From Coleophoma eucalyptorum (taxonomy: Eukaryota; Ascomycota; Leotiomycetes; Helotiales; Dermateaceae), in contig JALRME010000060.1 in the NCBI GenBank assembly GCA_026120035.1, positions 1 through 64,000 on the forward strand: a stretch of DNA of 64,000 nucleotides, read 5' to 3'. Under the pieces are notes generated by a model. The model did no database searches. It had not been told where the DNA came from and saw nothing but the letters and a program-made list of their open reading frames with translations. The translations under genes were made by a program, and so were the position numbers. Numbering within the stretch: position 1 is the first letter of the stretch; each line of letters opens with the position of its first letter. Shown piece after piece: positions 52,752 to 62,754 of the stretch.

Positions 52752-54745
52752 TCACAGCTTTACAACCCTCCTCTCTAAAATCTCCCCATCTTCTCGTGCC
52801 CATTCTTCTACAACTCGCCTTGCAACGCTCCAACTTGATAATCTAGGGAGTTCCTTCACAAACGCAACCCCACCTCGAAGCTGTTTATTTTTCCCGACAC
52901 GCCGGCGCATCCAGTCTTGGATCGGATGTTCTGTTATTGGGTGCCCATTTATAGTGGGTTTCGGTACGATGTATGCTCGTAAGAAGACTTCTTCGTGCCT
53001 AGAGAGTGTTTTAGTAAGGGTTTTAAGTATATCGAGACGAGAAAAGGATATGGGTGAAGATACACTGCCATTCCTACTACTGCTACATCTGATACTCGTG
53101 GATGTTCTTGTAGTACCATCTCAAGCTCAGCAGGGGAGACTAGAACGTCATCTACGTGAATCAATTCCTGACAATATTTGGTCAGTACAAATTTACTCTG
53201 CCGGTTATAAAAGGTTACACTCACATCCTTCCGGTCAATAATCCAGAAATAGCCATCTTGGTTCACCGTAGCTATATCTCCTGTCATGAACCAGCCCCCA
53301 TCAGCAGCCAGAGAGTCCTCCGGCATCTTCTCATTTTGCCACTATGTTTGCAAAACAGTCAAACTCTATATTTAGCAGGGTTTAACGCAGAAAGACTCAC
53401 ATAACCACTCATAACCTGTGGCCCCCTGATCCAAATCTCACCTAGTGCACCCGGAATCAAAACCTCATTGCCATTCTGGTCAATAAGCAAGGCCTCAGTA
53501 TTCGGTAGAAGTCTCCCCACACTCCCTCTCAATCCAAGGCTCTTCCTGCCGGAGATATCATCTTCAAGACAAGGAAAGATGCCCGCAGTAGTAATCTCAG
53601 ACATGCCCCAGCCCTGCAGGATGACTACTCCGAACCTGTATTCTGCATCATTCTGCACTCTCATTTTCAAAGGCGGGCCAGTGCAGAAGATCTCGTTCAC
53701 GGACCGTAATTCATACCCCGTTGCTTCGCGGGCTGTGGTAAGGCTCTCGAGGATGTAGGGGGAGAGGTGAAGTTTTGTGATTCGATATTGTTGAATAGTC
53801 GAGAGAGTAGAAGGGAGCGTGAAGGATGGCAAGATGTAGACTACCAATCGTAGCTTGATCGCCAGTATAACATTGAGAATTTGTTCATATGCTTGGGACA
53901 ATGGTAGTAGGGCGAGTAGTCTATCACCGAACATAATATCCGTGCCGCCTCTCAGCTGGAGCGAGCTGGCGATGAGGTTCTGATATGTGATTTTAACGCC
54001 TTTGGGGCGGGTAGTGGTACTAAATCAGGTGTCAGCAGGAGTAGAACGCACTTAGCTAGAAGGTCGAGTTGGAAGATTATACCCAGAAGTGAAATTCACT
54101 ACAGCTGTGGTGGGTGCTGCCTGATCAGCTGAGACCGGTTTCCATTTCCATGTTGCAGCTTCCTCTTCGGTTGCTAGGATCGATTGCCAGCTGTTGAAAT
54201 CCTCTGTGGATATCTCTGACGAATCCGAAAAGAGGTAAATTCTGTCCTCCGAAATTCCTGCGTAATTAACTGCCGTTACAGCAGTCTTGATCAAAGAGGG
54301 ATGGACAAAGATAAATTTGGGGTCGAGAAGTTGAAGTCTATCAACAATATCTGCCTTGGGGTTAGCGAGCAGCGAACTCTGATTTTTTTTCCCTCTTTAA
54401 ATGAATTCAATAAGAATTCGGGAACATACCCTTCAAAGAACTCTCTGGATCAATGCCCGAGAAAATCACTCCGGCAGCGATGAATCCCAGATATGCCACT
54501 GGGACATAAATATGATTTGGAGTGAAAATAACACCGACATCATTCTCCACCGCTCCTGATTTCTGTAAACCCAGCCCTAAGCGACGAATGAAGTCGAGGC
54601 TGTCTTTCAGGGTAAGCGAATTGGAGGGATCGATGGCATCAATCCAAATGGGCCTTTTCCAAGGAGTGTCCTCGGATGGAAAGAGGAAGTCTAAGATGTT
54701 TGTCTGAGGGATCTTGAGGGGCGTATGTGGAGATCGGAAGACCAT
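52752..54745 (-). CDS. 4-coumarate-CoA-ligase-like adenylate-forming enzyme with altered A10 motif
   Basis: Six exons on the minus strand: 54745-54430, 54350-54083, 54019-53401, 53341-53225, 53167-53064 and 52998-52752, 556 aa. The start MVFRSPHTPLKIP is typical of fungal 4CL-like proteins. ANL motifs are FTSGTTTRPKGV (A3, residues about 192-203), GWGMSE (A5), GGWFMTGDIA (A7) and IIDRKDELI (A8). The family joins an acid to CoA through an acyl-adenylate, usually in peroxisomes or cytosol. The expected A10 motif P-x-x-S-G-K is PRLSSWSVARR here, so the catalytic lysine and its glycine are replaced by Ser and Trp, while the sequence after it is normal. The C-terminus RRVVKL is not a strict SKL-type PTS1. 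Intron 4 (53224-53168, 57 bp) is in frame and stop-free. Confidence 0.85.
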
Positions 54746-54749
54746 AACT

Positions 54750-55275
54750 GGAGTTTCTGCAGTTGGAGAAAGAGTCGGTGAGTCGAAATAACAAGGTTGA
54801 AATGGGCGTACTTACGTGCCTACTTTGCAGTTCTGAATACAGAAGGATATACTTCTGTAAAAGAGAGCAAGCATGGAGAGGCAAGTTCATACTTTTTGGA
54901 TAAGAACAATAAATCAGGCATCAGAAGATATATACGTTAAAGAGCAAGGCCCAAGTTCCTGAATCCATGCTTGTTCCAACCTCTTACAATACTGTCGCGC
55001 AGCACGACGAACACCTTAATGAAGCCACGAAGCGAGCCGAGACCCACACCAAACGTGTCACTGCAGCACAGCAGCGCCTAAGCCGTCGGTCCTGCCCATA
55101 CCACAGGACCTCTGCAGATCACGATGCAGAATGCACAAAGGTAGACGTGGAGCGCTTTCACCCAAGGGCCCGGGAAGTCATGGGACAAGACAGCTGACTA
55201 AGATGTTGATTAAATTTCCGCTGACTCTATTGTATCCAATTCATGAACATGAACAAAACGCAGACCCCAGCCCAA
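54750..55275. other. Intergenic between the 4CL-like gene and gaaC
   Basis: Contains the upstream region of the 4CL-like gene and the 3' flank of gaaC. A 76-codon frame (54967-55197, +) is not supported as a gene. Confidence 0.5.
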
Positions 55276-55280
55276 GCTCC

Positions 55281-56234
55281 TTATAAGCTGAGCTCCAACT
55301 TCATAATCTCCGCAATGCCATCCTTGATGGCATTCGTCTTGATCTCCTCTAATTTCTTGAGTGGCTTGCGTGGGTATCCACCATAGCCGTAATAACTTTG
55401 AATGGCACCTTTCGTTCCTGCAATAGATGCCTTGGTGAGCACCCAGTCACCCTTGCTCAACAGCTTTTGCAGCTCGAATGCCTCCTCCTTCTTGCCCTCA
55501 GAGTACAGGTTCCAGACCTTAACGCACACCTTTGGCATAACATTAGCACCTCCAGCAATGATACCGGATCCACCAGAGATCAAGGTCTGAGTTGTGAAGT
55601 CGCAGATTCCGCCAAATGCCATATATCCACTGCCTTCGCTGAATGGCGTCTTTGCATTGGTAGCCAAGGCGACGCGGGTGAGCTTTCCCGTGTTACCGCA
55701 TGTGAACTTGGTGCCGATGATGTTTGGGTGTTGGGCGAGGCGGATGAGGAGGTCGGAATCCATATCAATACCGGCCACAGCGCCGGGGTAGTTATAGAGA
55801 ATAATGGGGAGAGGGGATCCATCGGCGACTTGAATAAAGTAATCATAGACAGCCTCCTCGTCCATCAAGCCACGGAAATAGCTGGGTGGGAGCAGGAGAA
55901 CATATTCACCACCGGCAGCTTCCGAGTGCTTGCAGAGGTCAATGGTACCCCGTACCGACCCTTCCGTAGCACCAACAATAATGGGGACTTTGTCAAAACC
56001 GGCAGCATCGAGCGCTTCTCGGGTAGCTCTGGTTACGGCTGCCTTCTCGTCGCGGGAAAGATGGACGGCTTCACCGTTGGAGCCCATGGTCACCAATCCG
56101 ACCAATCCTGCCTCTGCTAGTCGGACTGCATGCTTCTTGATGATGGGGATGTCGAGCTCTTCCGTGACGGGATCGAAAAAGGTCATTGTTGGGGCGTAGA
56201 TTCCCGGGGGAAGAGGGCGACGAGTCACAGCCAT
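55281..56234 (-). CDS. gaaC: 2-keto-3-deoxy-L-galactonate aldolase (DHDPS/DapA family)
   Basis: Intronless 317-aa frame of the dihydrodipicolinate synthase/N-acetylneuraminate lyase family. The substrate loop is GSNGEAVHLS (51-60), the catalytic Tyr is in YNYPG (147-151), and the Schiff-base lysine is Lys176 in IIGTKFTCGN. Length and the GSGYMAFGG and GGSGIIAGGANVMP segments are normal. In filamentous ascomycetes, GaaC/LGA1 is a DHDPS-family enzyme that splits 2-keto-3-deoxy-L-galactonate to pyruvate and L-glyceraldehyde in D-galacturonate catabolism. Its gene is commonly divergent from the D-galacturonate reductase gene gaaA. The same pairing is seen here with the gene at 57341, which is the main reason for the specific name. 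A generic DHDPS-family aldolase is the fallback. Confidence 0.75.
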   Translation of the reverse strand: MAVTRRPLPPGIYAPTMTFFDPVTEELDIPIIKKHAVRLAEAGLVGLVTMGSNGEAVHLSRDEKAAVTRATREALDAAGFDKVPIIVGATEGSVRGTIDLCKHSEAAGGEYVLLLPPSYFRGLMDEEAVYDYFIQVADGSPLPIILYNYPGAVAGIDMDSDLLIRLAQHPNIIGTKFTCGNTGKLTRVALATNAKTPFSEGSGYMAFGGICDFTTQTLISGGSGIIAGGANVMPKVCVKVWNLYSEGKKEEAFELQKLLSKGDWVLTKASIAGTKGAIQSYYGYGGYPRKPLKKLEEIKTNAIKDGIAEIMKLELSL

Positions 56235-57340
56235 GATTTCTGTAGTGTTTCGAAGGTCCTCGGTAGTTCAATGGGGGTGGAAGGAAGAGGTATTGGAAGG
56301 AATTGAATAGGAAGTATAGCAGAAAACAGACGTGGATTGGGGGGGGGAAAGAGAGGGGGGGCTTTCTTTTCAATATTATTTCAGTCTCGGCAGGAGTAGC
56401 ATATTTTAAAATACTCACCAGATACCGAAGACTTCTAGGGAGAGGGTTGAGAGAGTCTAGTGGGGGTGGTGAAGCTAAGATGCTGGTCAGACATTTCTTC
56501 CGGTGCCAAACGCGCCGGAATTGTCCATTGCCGCAGTCTCTTGACCTGACAATTCGGCCATTCGGGCTAGATGAGACCAGAGCCAACTCGATACGTTTAA
56601 CATCCTGACGGTTTTAAAGAGTCCTTGCTCGTCCAAGAGATTTCATTGTTATGGATGAGATGCAGAGTTGAGTCTCCGGCAGTGAAAGCCAAACTGCTCG
56701 ATTGATCGGCCACGGCTCGATGCTCCCAGGGCAGGGCAGCAGGGCCGCTTTGGAGTAGATGAGCTAGAAGTGCATTGTTGGTGGGATGAGCGTGGCGGGG
56801 TCCTGGGTGTCATCAAAGCTTGGTATCATTGATGGAATAGATCTTCCACCAGTGAGAAATGACGAGATTGGCGTGGGGGAAGTGAAGACCCCAGCTTCGC
56901 ACGAAGTGGGATTATGCGGGGCAGCAGGGCGGGCGGAACAGATGAACGCGACCGCCTTCGACGCCAATGCGAAGGTGAAGGAGAAGCGAGAAGAATTCAG
57001 GTGGTGGGGGAAAAGCTGGGAGGGCGAAGGCATTCGGTTTCTGCAGGCAATCCAAGATGGTGCAGCCTGCGAGGAGATTCGGCGTCTGATTGGGCAGCTT
57101 CCCTGCTCAACCGCTACCACAAGCCCATGATGGCAAGCCCTCCTTCATCAGGCACAATTCATAGCCGGAAGATTTACGGGCCTGTCCCTCCATATTCTCC
57201 GCCTTGTGCCTTCACCAAGATGCTGTCTTCCTATCTCTTCCCTCTCTACTCCCTTGATCTCTTTGAATTGGAATACTCTTGACTTTGGTCTTTCTAAACA
57301 TTACAATTCACCATCTCAACCCCCATATTTACTGCCGAAC
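56235..57340. promoter_or_regulatory. Shared gaaC/gaaA upstream region
   Basis: A 1.1-kb interval between divergent ATGs. Two near-matches to the galacturonate-response element TCCNCCAAT known from Aspergillus are present: TCCACCAGT at 56845-56853 (8 of 9) and ATTGGGGGG at 56336-56344, the reverse form ATTGGNGGA with 8 of 9. A purine-rich G tract (56339-56368) and CT-rich leader sequence before 57341 are also visible. No exact element was found by eye. Confidence 0.5.
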
Positions 57341-58676
57341 ATGGAGAAGCTCGTTTCGTTGTCCTCCAAGGCGGAGCCCGAGCCATTGAACGTGTTGATG
57401 GTAGGAACTGGAGAGTACACAACCGGTTTCGTAGGCGGCGGAGCTTCTGGATCAGACAAGAAAGTGGGAGTGGTTGGCCTCTCCCTCTTCGACCTGCGCC
57501 GGCGAGGCAAGGTTGGCAAGCTGAGCATGGTTGGAACCTCGGGAAACAAGTTCCCAGCAATTCGTGAGTGTTTACTTGCAAATCCCCCATTACTCTGGCT
57601 GAATTATCGCAGGTGAGCATCTTCATAAGAATATCTCCCAGGCCTACAATAATCTCGACACCTCTTTCGATTCCTTCCCCGCCAATGATACGCGCGATGC
57701 CAATGCCTACAAAACCGCCATTGATGCCCTCTCTCCCGGTGATGCCATCACCATCTTCACACCCGACACCACTCACTACCCCATTGCCATGTACGCTGTC
57801 GAGCGGGGCATCCACGTAATGATCACCAAGCCAGCCGTTAAAACCCTTGCCCACCACCAAGAGCTGCTCGAAGCCGCCAAGAAAAAGGGCGTCTACGTCT
57901 ACATTGAGCACCACAAGCGATACGATCCAGCCTACGCGGATGCACGCTTCAAGTGCAAGTCGCTCGGCGATTTTAATTATTTCTATTCCTACATGTCGCA
58001 GCCCAAATCACAGCTTGAGACCTTCAAGGCCTGGGCTGGCGTGGACTCCGATATTTCTTACTACTTGAACAGCCACCACATCGATATCTGCGAGTCGATG
58101 GTGCAGCAGCAGGGCTTTATGCCGGTCAAGGTTTCCGCGTCCGCTTCAAAGGGCACGGCGACTGATCTTGGCTGTGATCCAGCAACCGAGGACACGATCT
58201 CGTTGCTGGTACACTGGGTTAAGAAGGGCGACGAGACCAAGCGAGCAACTGGTGTGTATACGGCCTCTTGGACCGCGCCGCAGAAGGCTGGTGTGCACTC
58301 AAACCAGTATTTCCATTACATGGGCTCTAAGGGCGAGATCAGAATTGATCAAGCTAAGAGAGGTTACGATGTTGCGGATGATAGCGTGGGTCAGCTGATG
58401 TGGTACAACCCATTCTACATGCGATATGCTCCTGACGAGGAAGGAAACTTTGCTGGCCAGACTGGATATGGATATGTTAGTTTTGAGAAGTTCGTTGATG
58501 GTTGCAGAGCTGTCAAAGCCGGCACAGCAACTTTGGAAGACTTAGACAAGAGAGGACTGCCCACATTGGGAAATACGGTTGCTACTACTGCCATCCTCGA
58601 AGCTGGCCGGAGGGCGTTGGACGAGGGCAGAGAGGTAGGAATTGTGGAGAAAGACGGTGTTTGGGCATTAGTTTAA
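57341..58676 (+). CDS. gaaA: D-galacturonate reductase (Gfo/Idh/MocA family)
   Basis: Exons are 57341-57563 and 57613-58676, with a 49-bp intron. The total is 428 aa. The Rossmann nucleotide-binding motif is [12 protein letters not shown] (residues 18-29). The catalytic region has [11 protein letters not shown] and IEHHKRYDP, and the Gfo/Idh/MocA C-terminal sheet follows ([23 protein letters not shown] [13 protein letters not shown]). The enzyme would reduce D-galacturonate to L-galactonate with NAD(P)H in the cytosol, the first step of pectin-sugar catabolism. The divergent aldolase gene gaaC supports this role. GTGAG occurs at both splice borders (the donor and the start of exon 2). The ATG at 57341 gives the family N-terminus; an upstream in-frame ATG at 57206 adds an unconserved stretch. 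Another sugar dehydrogenase is the alternative. Confidence 0.8.
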
Positions 58677-58831
58677 GTGGGGAGTCACAAGGAAATCGTC
58701 ATGGATGAATAAACAATAATTTTAAGCGTATCTGACTATCTTTTAAAAGCCATCAGCTCGCGGTATCAAGCCTGTATCTGTCCCAATTATGCCGAATCCA
58801 CTGATATACAAAAGCTCATCTCCTGCCACAT

Positions 58832-59529
58832 CTACAACTCTGGCTTGGGCTCTTTGAGAGCCTCCAAGACAGGCTTCTCCAAGGACTCAGGCTTGGTGGT
58901 AGAAGCCCAGCGTCCCTTGACCTTGCCGTCACGGCCGACAAGCCACTTCTCGAAGTTCCACTTGACACGTTTCATGCCAAGGAGACCAGGTTGCTCATTC
59001 TTGAGCCATTCGAAGAGAGGGGAGGCATTGTCGCCGTTGACGTCGGTCTTACCCATGATGGGGAAGCTGACGCCGTAGTTGATCTGGCAGAAGGACTGGA
59101 TCTCCTCATCGGAGCCAGGCTCTTGTCCACCGAACTGGTTGCATGGGAAACCGAGGATCACGAAATCTGTTGGGAAGGGAAAGGCGTTAGCTCAGGCCAA
59201 TTTGCTGATGGGGGGGGGGGGGGTTCTTTGCACTGCTAGAGCTTCGCAACTACTACTCACCTGGGTGCTCAGCTGAGACCTTCTTGTACAGAGCCTCGAG
59301 ACCCTCGTACTGTGGGGTGAAACCGCACTTGGAGGCAGTGTTGACAATGAGGACGACCTTGCCCTTGTAGTCAGCGAGGGGTACTTCAGTACCCTTCTCT
59401 ACGATGGCACATCACTCGTTAGCTTTCTTTGTCGCTGCAGGACCAAATTGTGGATGCACATCCTCAGTGCCCATCGGCAGACTTACTGTCAAGAGGCTTG
59501 AAATCGTAGAAAGCAGTTGCGGAGGCCAT
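58832..59529 (-). CDS. glutathione peroxidase-like thiol peroxidase (Hyr1/Gpx3 type)
   Basis: Exons on the minus strand are 59529-59487, 59398-59261 and 59166-58832, encoding 171 aa, the usual length for yeast Gpx3/Hyr1 relatives. The peroxidatic cysteine is Cys39 ([11 protein letters not shown]), with Gln71-region [12 protein letters not shown], Trp130/Asn131 ([10 protein letters not shown]) and a resolving-type Cys86 in the [12 protein letters not shown] segment. The enzyme reduces hydrogen peroxide and lipid peroxides, mostly with thioredoxin, and in yeast also signals oxidant stress to Yap1. No presequence is visible, so the protein is cytosolic. Introns are 88 and 94 bp; the second contains a run of about 12-14 G on the plus strand near 59213-59223. 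Its 3' end faces that of gaaA. Confidence 0.92.
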
Positions 59530-59534
59530 GTTGA

Positions 59535-60085
59535 TGTAGCGTTGTTGTGATGGTGGCAGGTGTTGTGATGGTTTGAAAGTCGCAGTGGTTATAGCGGGGT
59601 AAATAAAGCTTAGGCTTTTAGTGGTGAAGCTACGAGGAGGATTGGGAAGGTTCTGAAGGATTCTCTTGGAAAGGCGCGTTGAGGATTTATACATATATAT
59701 AGCGATACACACCTACGTGTTCGAGCACGAATCAATCACCTAGTTACGACGTGGAGAGTATATAAAGAAACACAGCAGTGCGTAGTCCGTGAGTTCTTCG
59801 CCATTGGACGAGTCTGGTTTGTAATAGTTTCGACTTTGTGGTTCGATAGGCAAGTCTGGAACGCTGATGAGCTCAGCCGAGGCACTCAAGGCACGCAGGG
59901 GGACGTCGGATCGGTTACATCAGGCTTCCGAACTCTGAGCTCTTACAATAGCACGAGCAGCTCTGCTTATCGCTTCTTATCGGTACTGACGTAGACTGCA
60001 TAACTCGTGGCCTTCATAAAATCAATTATGTTCTTTCTACCATTTTACATGAGGGGATGCTCTCACGAACCTCCTCGACCTTCAT
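59535..60085. promoter_or_regulatory. Divergent upstream region of the peroxidase and Tda3-like genes
   Basis: About 560 bp between ATGs at 59529 (-) and 60090 (+), with a TATATATA-like run near 59692-59702. No gene is seen. Confidence 0.45.
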
Positions 60086-60089
60086 CAAG

Positions 60090-61375
60090 ATGGCTTCCAC
60101 GGCTGCTGAAGAGAAGAAGAACATTGTGATAATTGGTGCGATTCTCGTCAGCTTCCCGTGATACGCAACTAACCCGCAACAGGCGGTGGAATCATAGGTT
60201 GCACAACTGCCTACTTCCTCACTCGCCACCCCTCTTTTTCCCCCACCAAGCACAGCATCACCATCCTCGAAGCAACATCAATTGCATCTGGAGCATCTGG
60301 TAAAGCTGGAGGCCTACTCGCTCTCTGGGCATACCCGTCGTGCATTGTACCTCTTTCCTACACGCTCCACGCCGAGCTCGCAGCTGAGCACAATGGCGAG
60401 AAACGATGGGGGTATCGAGCTGTACACTGCGGCTCCTTGACCGCCAACGGAAAGGTGCATACCGCACGTGTAGCTGGAGAGGGAGACATGAGTGGGAATA
60501 AGGAAGAGTGGCAGAAGCTGCCTAAGACAAGCGCCAAGCGAAAACCTGTTATGGGCCTACCTCAAGATCTGGATTGGTTCGATGGGGATACTGTGACATC
60601 GTACTCCAAGATGGGTGATCCCACTACTACAGCACAAGTCCACCCCTACGAATTCACAACCTCAATGGCAGATTTGGCTTCGGAAGCTGGTGCGAAAGTT
60701 ATCCTAGGATCAGTAACGTCAATTGACCAAGCAGACTCCGGAGTCAAATCAGTAACTTATACTGACAAGGACACACAAGAATCGCATACCCTCCCAGCAA
60801 CTGATGTAATTCTTTCCGCAGGGCCCTGGACATCACACATTTTCCCTTCGGCACCTATCGATGCTATGCGAGCACATTCCGTAACCATCAAAGCGGAAGT
60901 AAGTCCGTATGCAATATTCAGTGAGATCGACCTTCCCTCAAACTTCACTGGTTCGGGGAAGGTAAAGCGACGACATGGAAGGACTGTATCTCCAGAGATG
61001 TATGCTCGTCCTAACGGTGAAGTCTATGCCTGTGGAGAAGGAGATTCGCTGGTTCCGTTGCCCAAGAGTAGCGATCTGGTTGAATGCGATGAATCGCGCT
61101 GCCAGGATATTATCGATTATGTTGGATCTATTTCCACTCCTTTGAGAGAAGGGGAGGTCCTCGTCAAGCAGGCATGCTATCTCCCTAGTGTCAGTACTGG
61201 GGGTGGACCATTGATCGGGCAGACTGGTATTAAAGGCCTGCTGATGGCTACCGGACATACCTGTTGGGGCATTCAGAATAGTTGTGCTACGGGGAAGTTA
61301 ATGAGCGAGTTTGTGTTTGATGGAAAGGCGAAGAGTGCCAATATTGGCAGTCTGGATCCTAGGAAAGTCCTTTGA
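60090..61375 (+). CDS. FAD-dependent oxidoreductase, Tda3/DAO-like
   Basis: Exons are 60090-60135 and 60183-61375, with a 47-bp intron (GTGCGA...GCAACAG) that splits the FAD-binding glycines. The joined 412-aa protein starts MASTAAEEKKNIVIIGGGIIG, with the GxGxxG dinucleotide motif at residues 16-21. It continues with ILEATSIASGASGKAGGLLA, the D-amino-acid-oxidase-fold pattern, a C-terminal STGGGPLIG, and the second FAD contact GLLMATGHTCWGIQNSCATG. The arrangement matches yeast Tda3-type putative oxidoreductases (PF01266), linked to late endosome-Golgi traffic in yeast; the substrate is unknown. The protein is probably cytosolic, as no signal peptide is present. Splicing is needed for a complete N-terminus. 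Confidence 0.85.
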
Positions 61376-61592
61376 ATTTTAGGATAAAGCGTCAAACAGT
61401 ATATACGTAGAAAATAGACGAATAGATGAAGACCAACACCTCAAGCATGTTTTAGACTCTAGAGTCATAATATTGTACTGTCTCATTAAACATCAGACTT
61501 TTGTATTTGGGCCAAGCAATGAGGTTATCCTCCAGCTTATGGGTACAGCCTTTCTTTCATAGCCAAATACCTTCCCTTTACCAAACCATCAA

Positions 61593-62753
61593 TCAGTCCA
61601 AACTGTGTGGCTTTGGGTTTTTTGTTTTCTGCACATCATCGAAGTATCCCGCCGGGCCTGCAAGACCGATATTAGACAAACCACCACCACTCTTATATGG
61701 CTTTCCAGCATAGCCAAATATCATGTTCATAGGGAATCCGACGTCGAATTCAGTAGCGGATTCAATAGCATCGATATCCTCCTGACTCAACTCCACTCCT
61801 AACGCTTCAATATTGCCCTTCAAATGCTCCACCTTCCTGCCTCCCACAATCGGGAACACGTAGGGATACTTGTGCATCACATACGCCATTGCAACACCCG
61901 TAATGGATGAGTTCTTCACGTTGGCAATCTTCTCCAGGCTCGCCGAGATCTGCTTGCTCTTCTCCGACGGGGCAGACTTGCGGCCCTCACTCGCCTTCTT
62001 GGCTAGCTGTTCCTCGGTCCCGAATGTGCCCCGTCCAAGAGCGCCCCACGGTGCAATTGCCATCCCCTCCGCCTCACACATGGGGAGGATATCGCGCTCG
62101 ATATCCCGCAGCGCCGCACTCCAGTGTCCTTGGTAGACACTGAACTGTGTCAAGCCGTGGTCACGGGCATACTGGTTCGCCTTGCTAACGACCCAGGCGG
62201 GCGTGTCGGAGATGCCAAGATAGAGTAGCTTCCCCGAAGCGACGAGGTGGTGCAGCGCTTGCATGAGCTCCGGGATCGAGGTGGTGAAATCCCACCAGTG
62301 CAGGTACAGCAGATCGATGTAGTCCGTCTGCAATTTCTTGAGACTGGCCTCGAAGGAGACGCGGAGACTCTTGGCGTGGTTTCCTTGGTAGTTGGACTTG
62401 ATCTTCTTCTCGGCCCCCTGCTTGGGGTAGCAGGTGGTGAACTTGGTAGCGAGCACGATCTCATCGCGGTTCTTGCGGGCCGCCATCCATTCTCCAATCC
62501 ACAACTCCGACTCTTCGTTTTGGTAGTTGTTGGCTGTGTCGATGAAGTTGCCGCCGCTCTCGTAGAAGTAGTCCAGCATCGCGAAGCTGTCTTTCTTGTC
62601 GCACTTGCCCATGACCTCCGCCCAGGCGTCGCCAAAGTTCATGGCCCCCAGACAGAGAGGTGACACCCGTACACCTGCGGTGGGTGCCAACAGGCGGTGG
62701 AAGCCGAGCAGAGAGTTGGGCTTGGGAGCCGGAGGGAAGAGATTCTGCGCCAT
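61593..62753 (-). CDS. aldo-keto reductase, aryl-alcohol/norsolorinic-acid reductase type
   Basis: Intronless 386-aa frame. The (beta/alpha)8 AKR tetrad is complete: Asp72 (FIDTANNY), Tyr77, Lys104 (LATKFTT) and His152 (YLHWWD). The NADPH-binding C-terminal part has FPIVGGRKVEHLKGNIEAL. An N-terminal PTAGVRVSPLCLGAMNFGDAW and length near 385 place it in the fungal aryl-alcohol dehydrogenase branch (AAD; NorB/StcV relatives), which reduces aromatic aldehydes or ketones. NorB-like copies occur both inside and outside toxin clusters. No polyketide synthase is nearby, so a general aldehyde-detoxifying role is more likely. It converges with the Tda3-like gene. Confidence 0.92.
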   Translation of the reverse strand: MAQNLFPPAPKPNSLLGFHRLLAPTAGVRVSPLCLGAMNFGDAWAEVMGKCDKKDSFAMLDYFYESGGNFIDTANNYQNEESELWIGEWMAARKNRDEIVLATKFTTCYPKQGAEKKIKSNYQGNHAKSLRVSFEASLKKLQTDYIDLLYLHWWDFTTSIPELMQALHHLVASGKLLYLGISDTPAWVVSKANQYARDHGLTQFSVYQGHWSAALRDIERDILPMCEAEGMAIAPWGALGRGTFGTEEQLAKKASEGRKSAPSEKSKQISASLEKIANVKNSSITGVAMAYVMHKYPYVFPIVGGRKVEHLKGNIEALGVELSQEDIDAIESATEFDVGFPMNMIFGYAGKPYKSGGGLSNIGLAGPAGYFDDVQKTKNPKPHSLD

Positions 62754-62754
62754 G

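Noticed and set aside
52820..52845. Frameshift in the last exon of the 4CL-like gene
   Set aside because: Suspected because the A10 motif is abnormal. Re-reading the bases gave one continuous frame to the stop at 52752, so the motif itself differs.
55398..56120. 240-codon plus-strand frame
   Set aside because: Antisense shadow of gaaC, whose catalytic motifs are on the minus strand.
62150..62663. 161-codon minus and 138-codon plus frames
   Set aside because: Both overlap the aldo-keto reductase frame. The Arg/Ser/Thr-rich composition is typical of frame shadows in G+C-rich genes.
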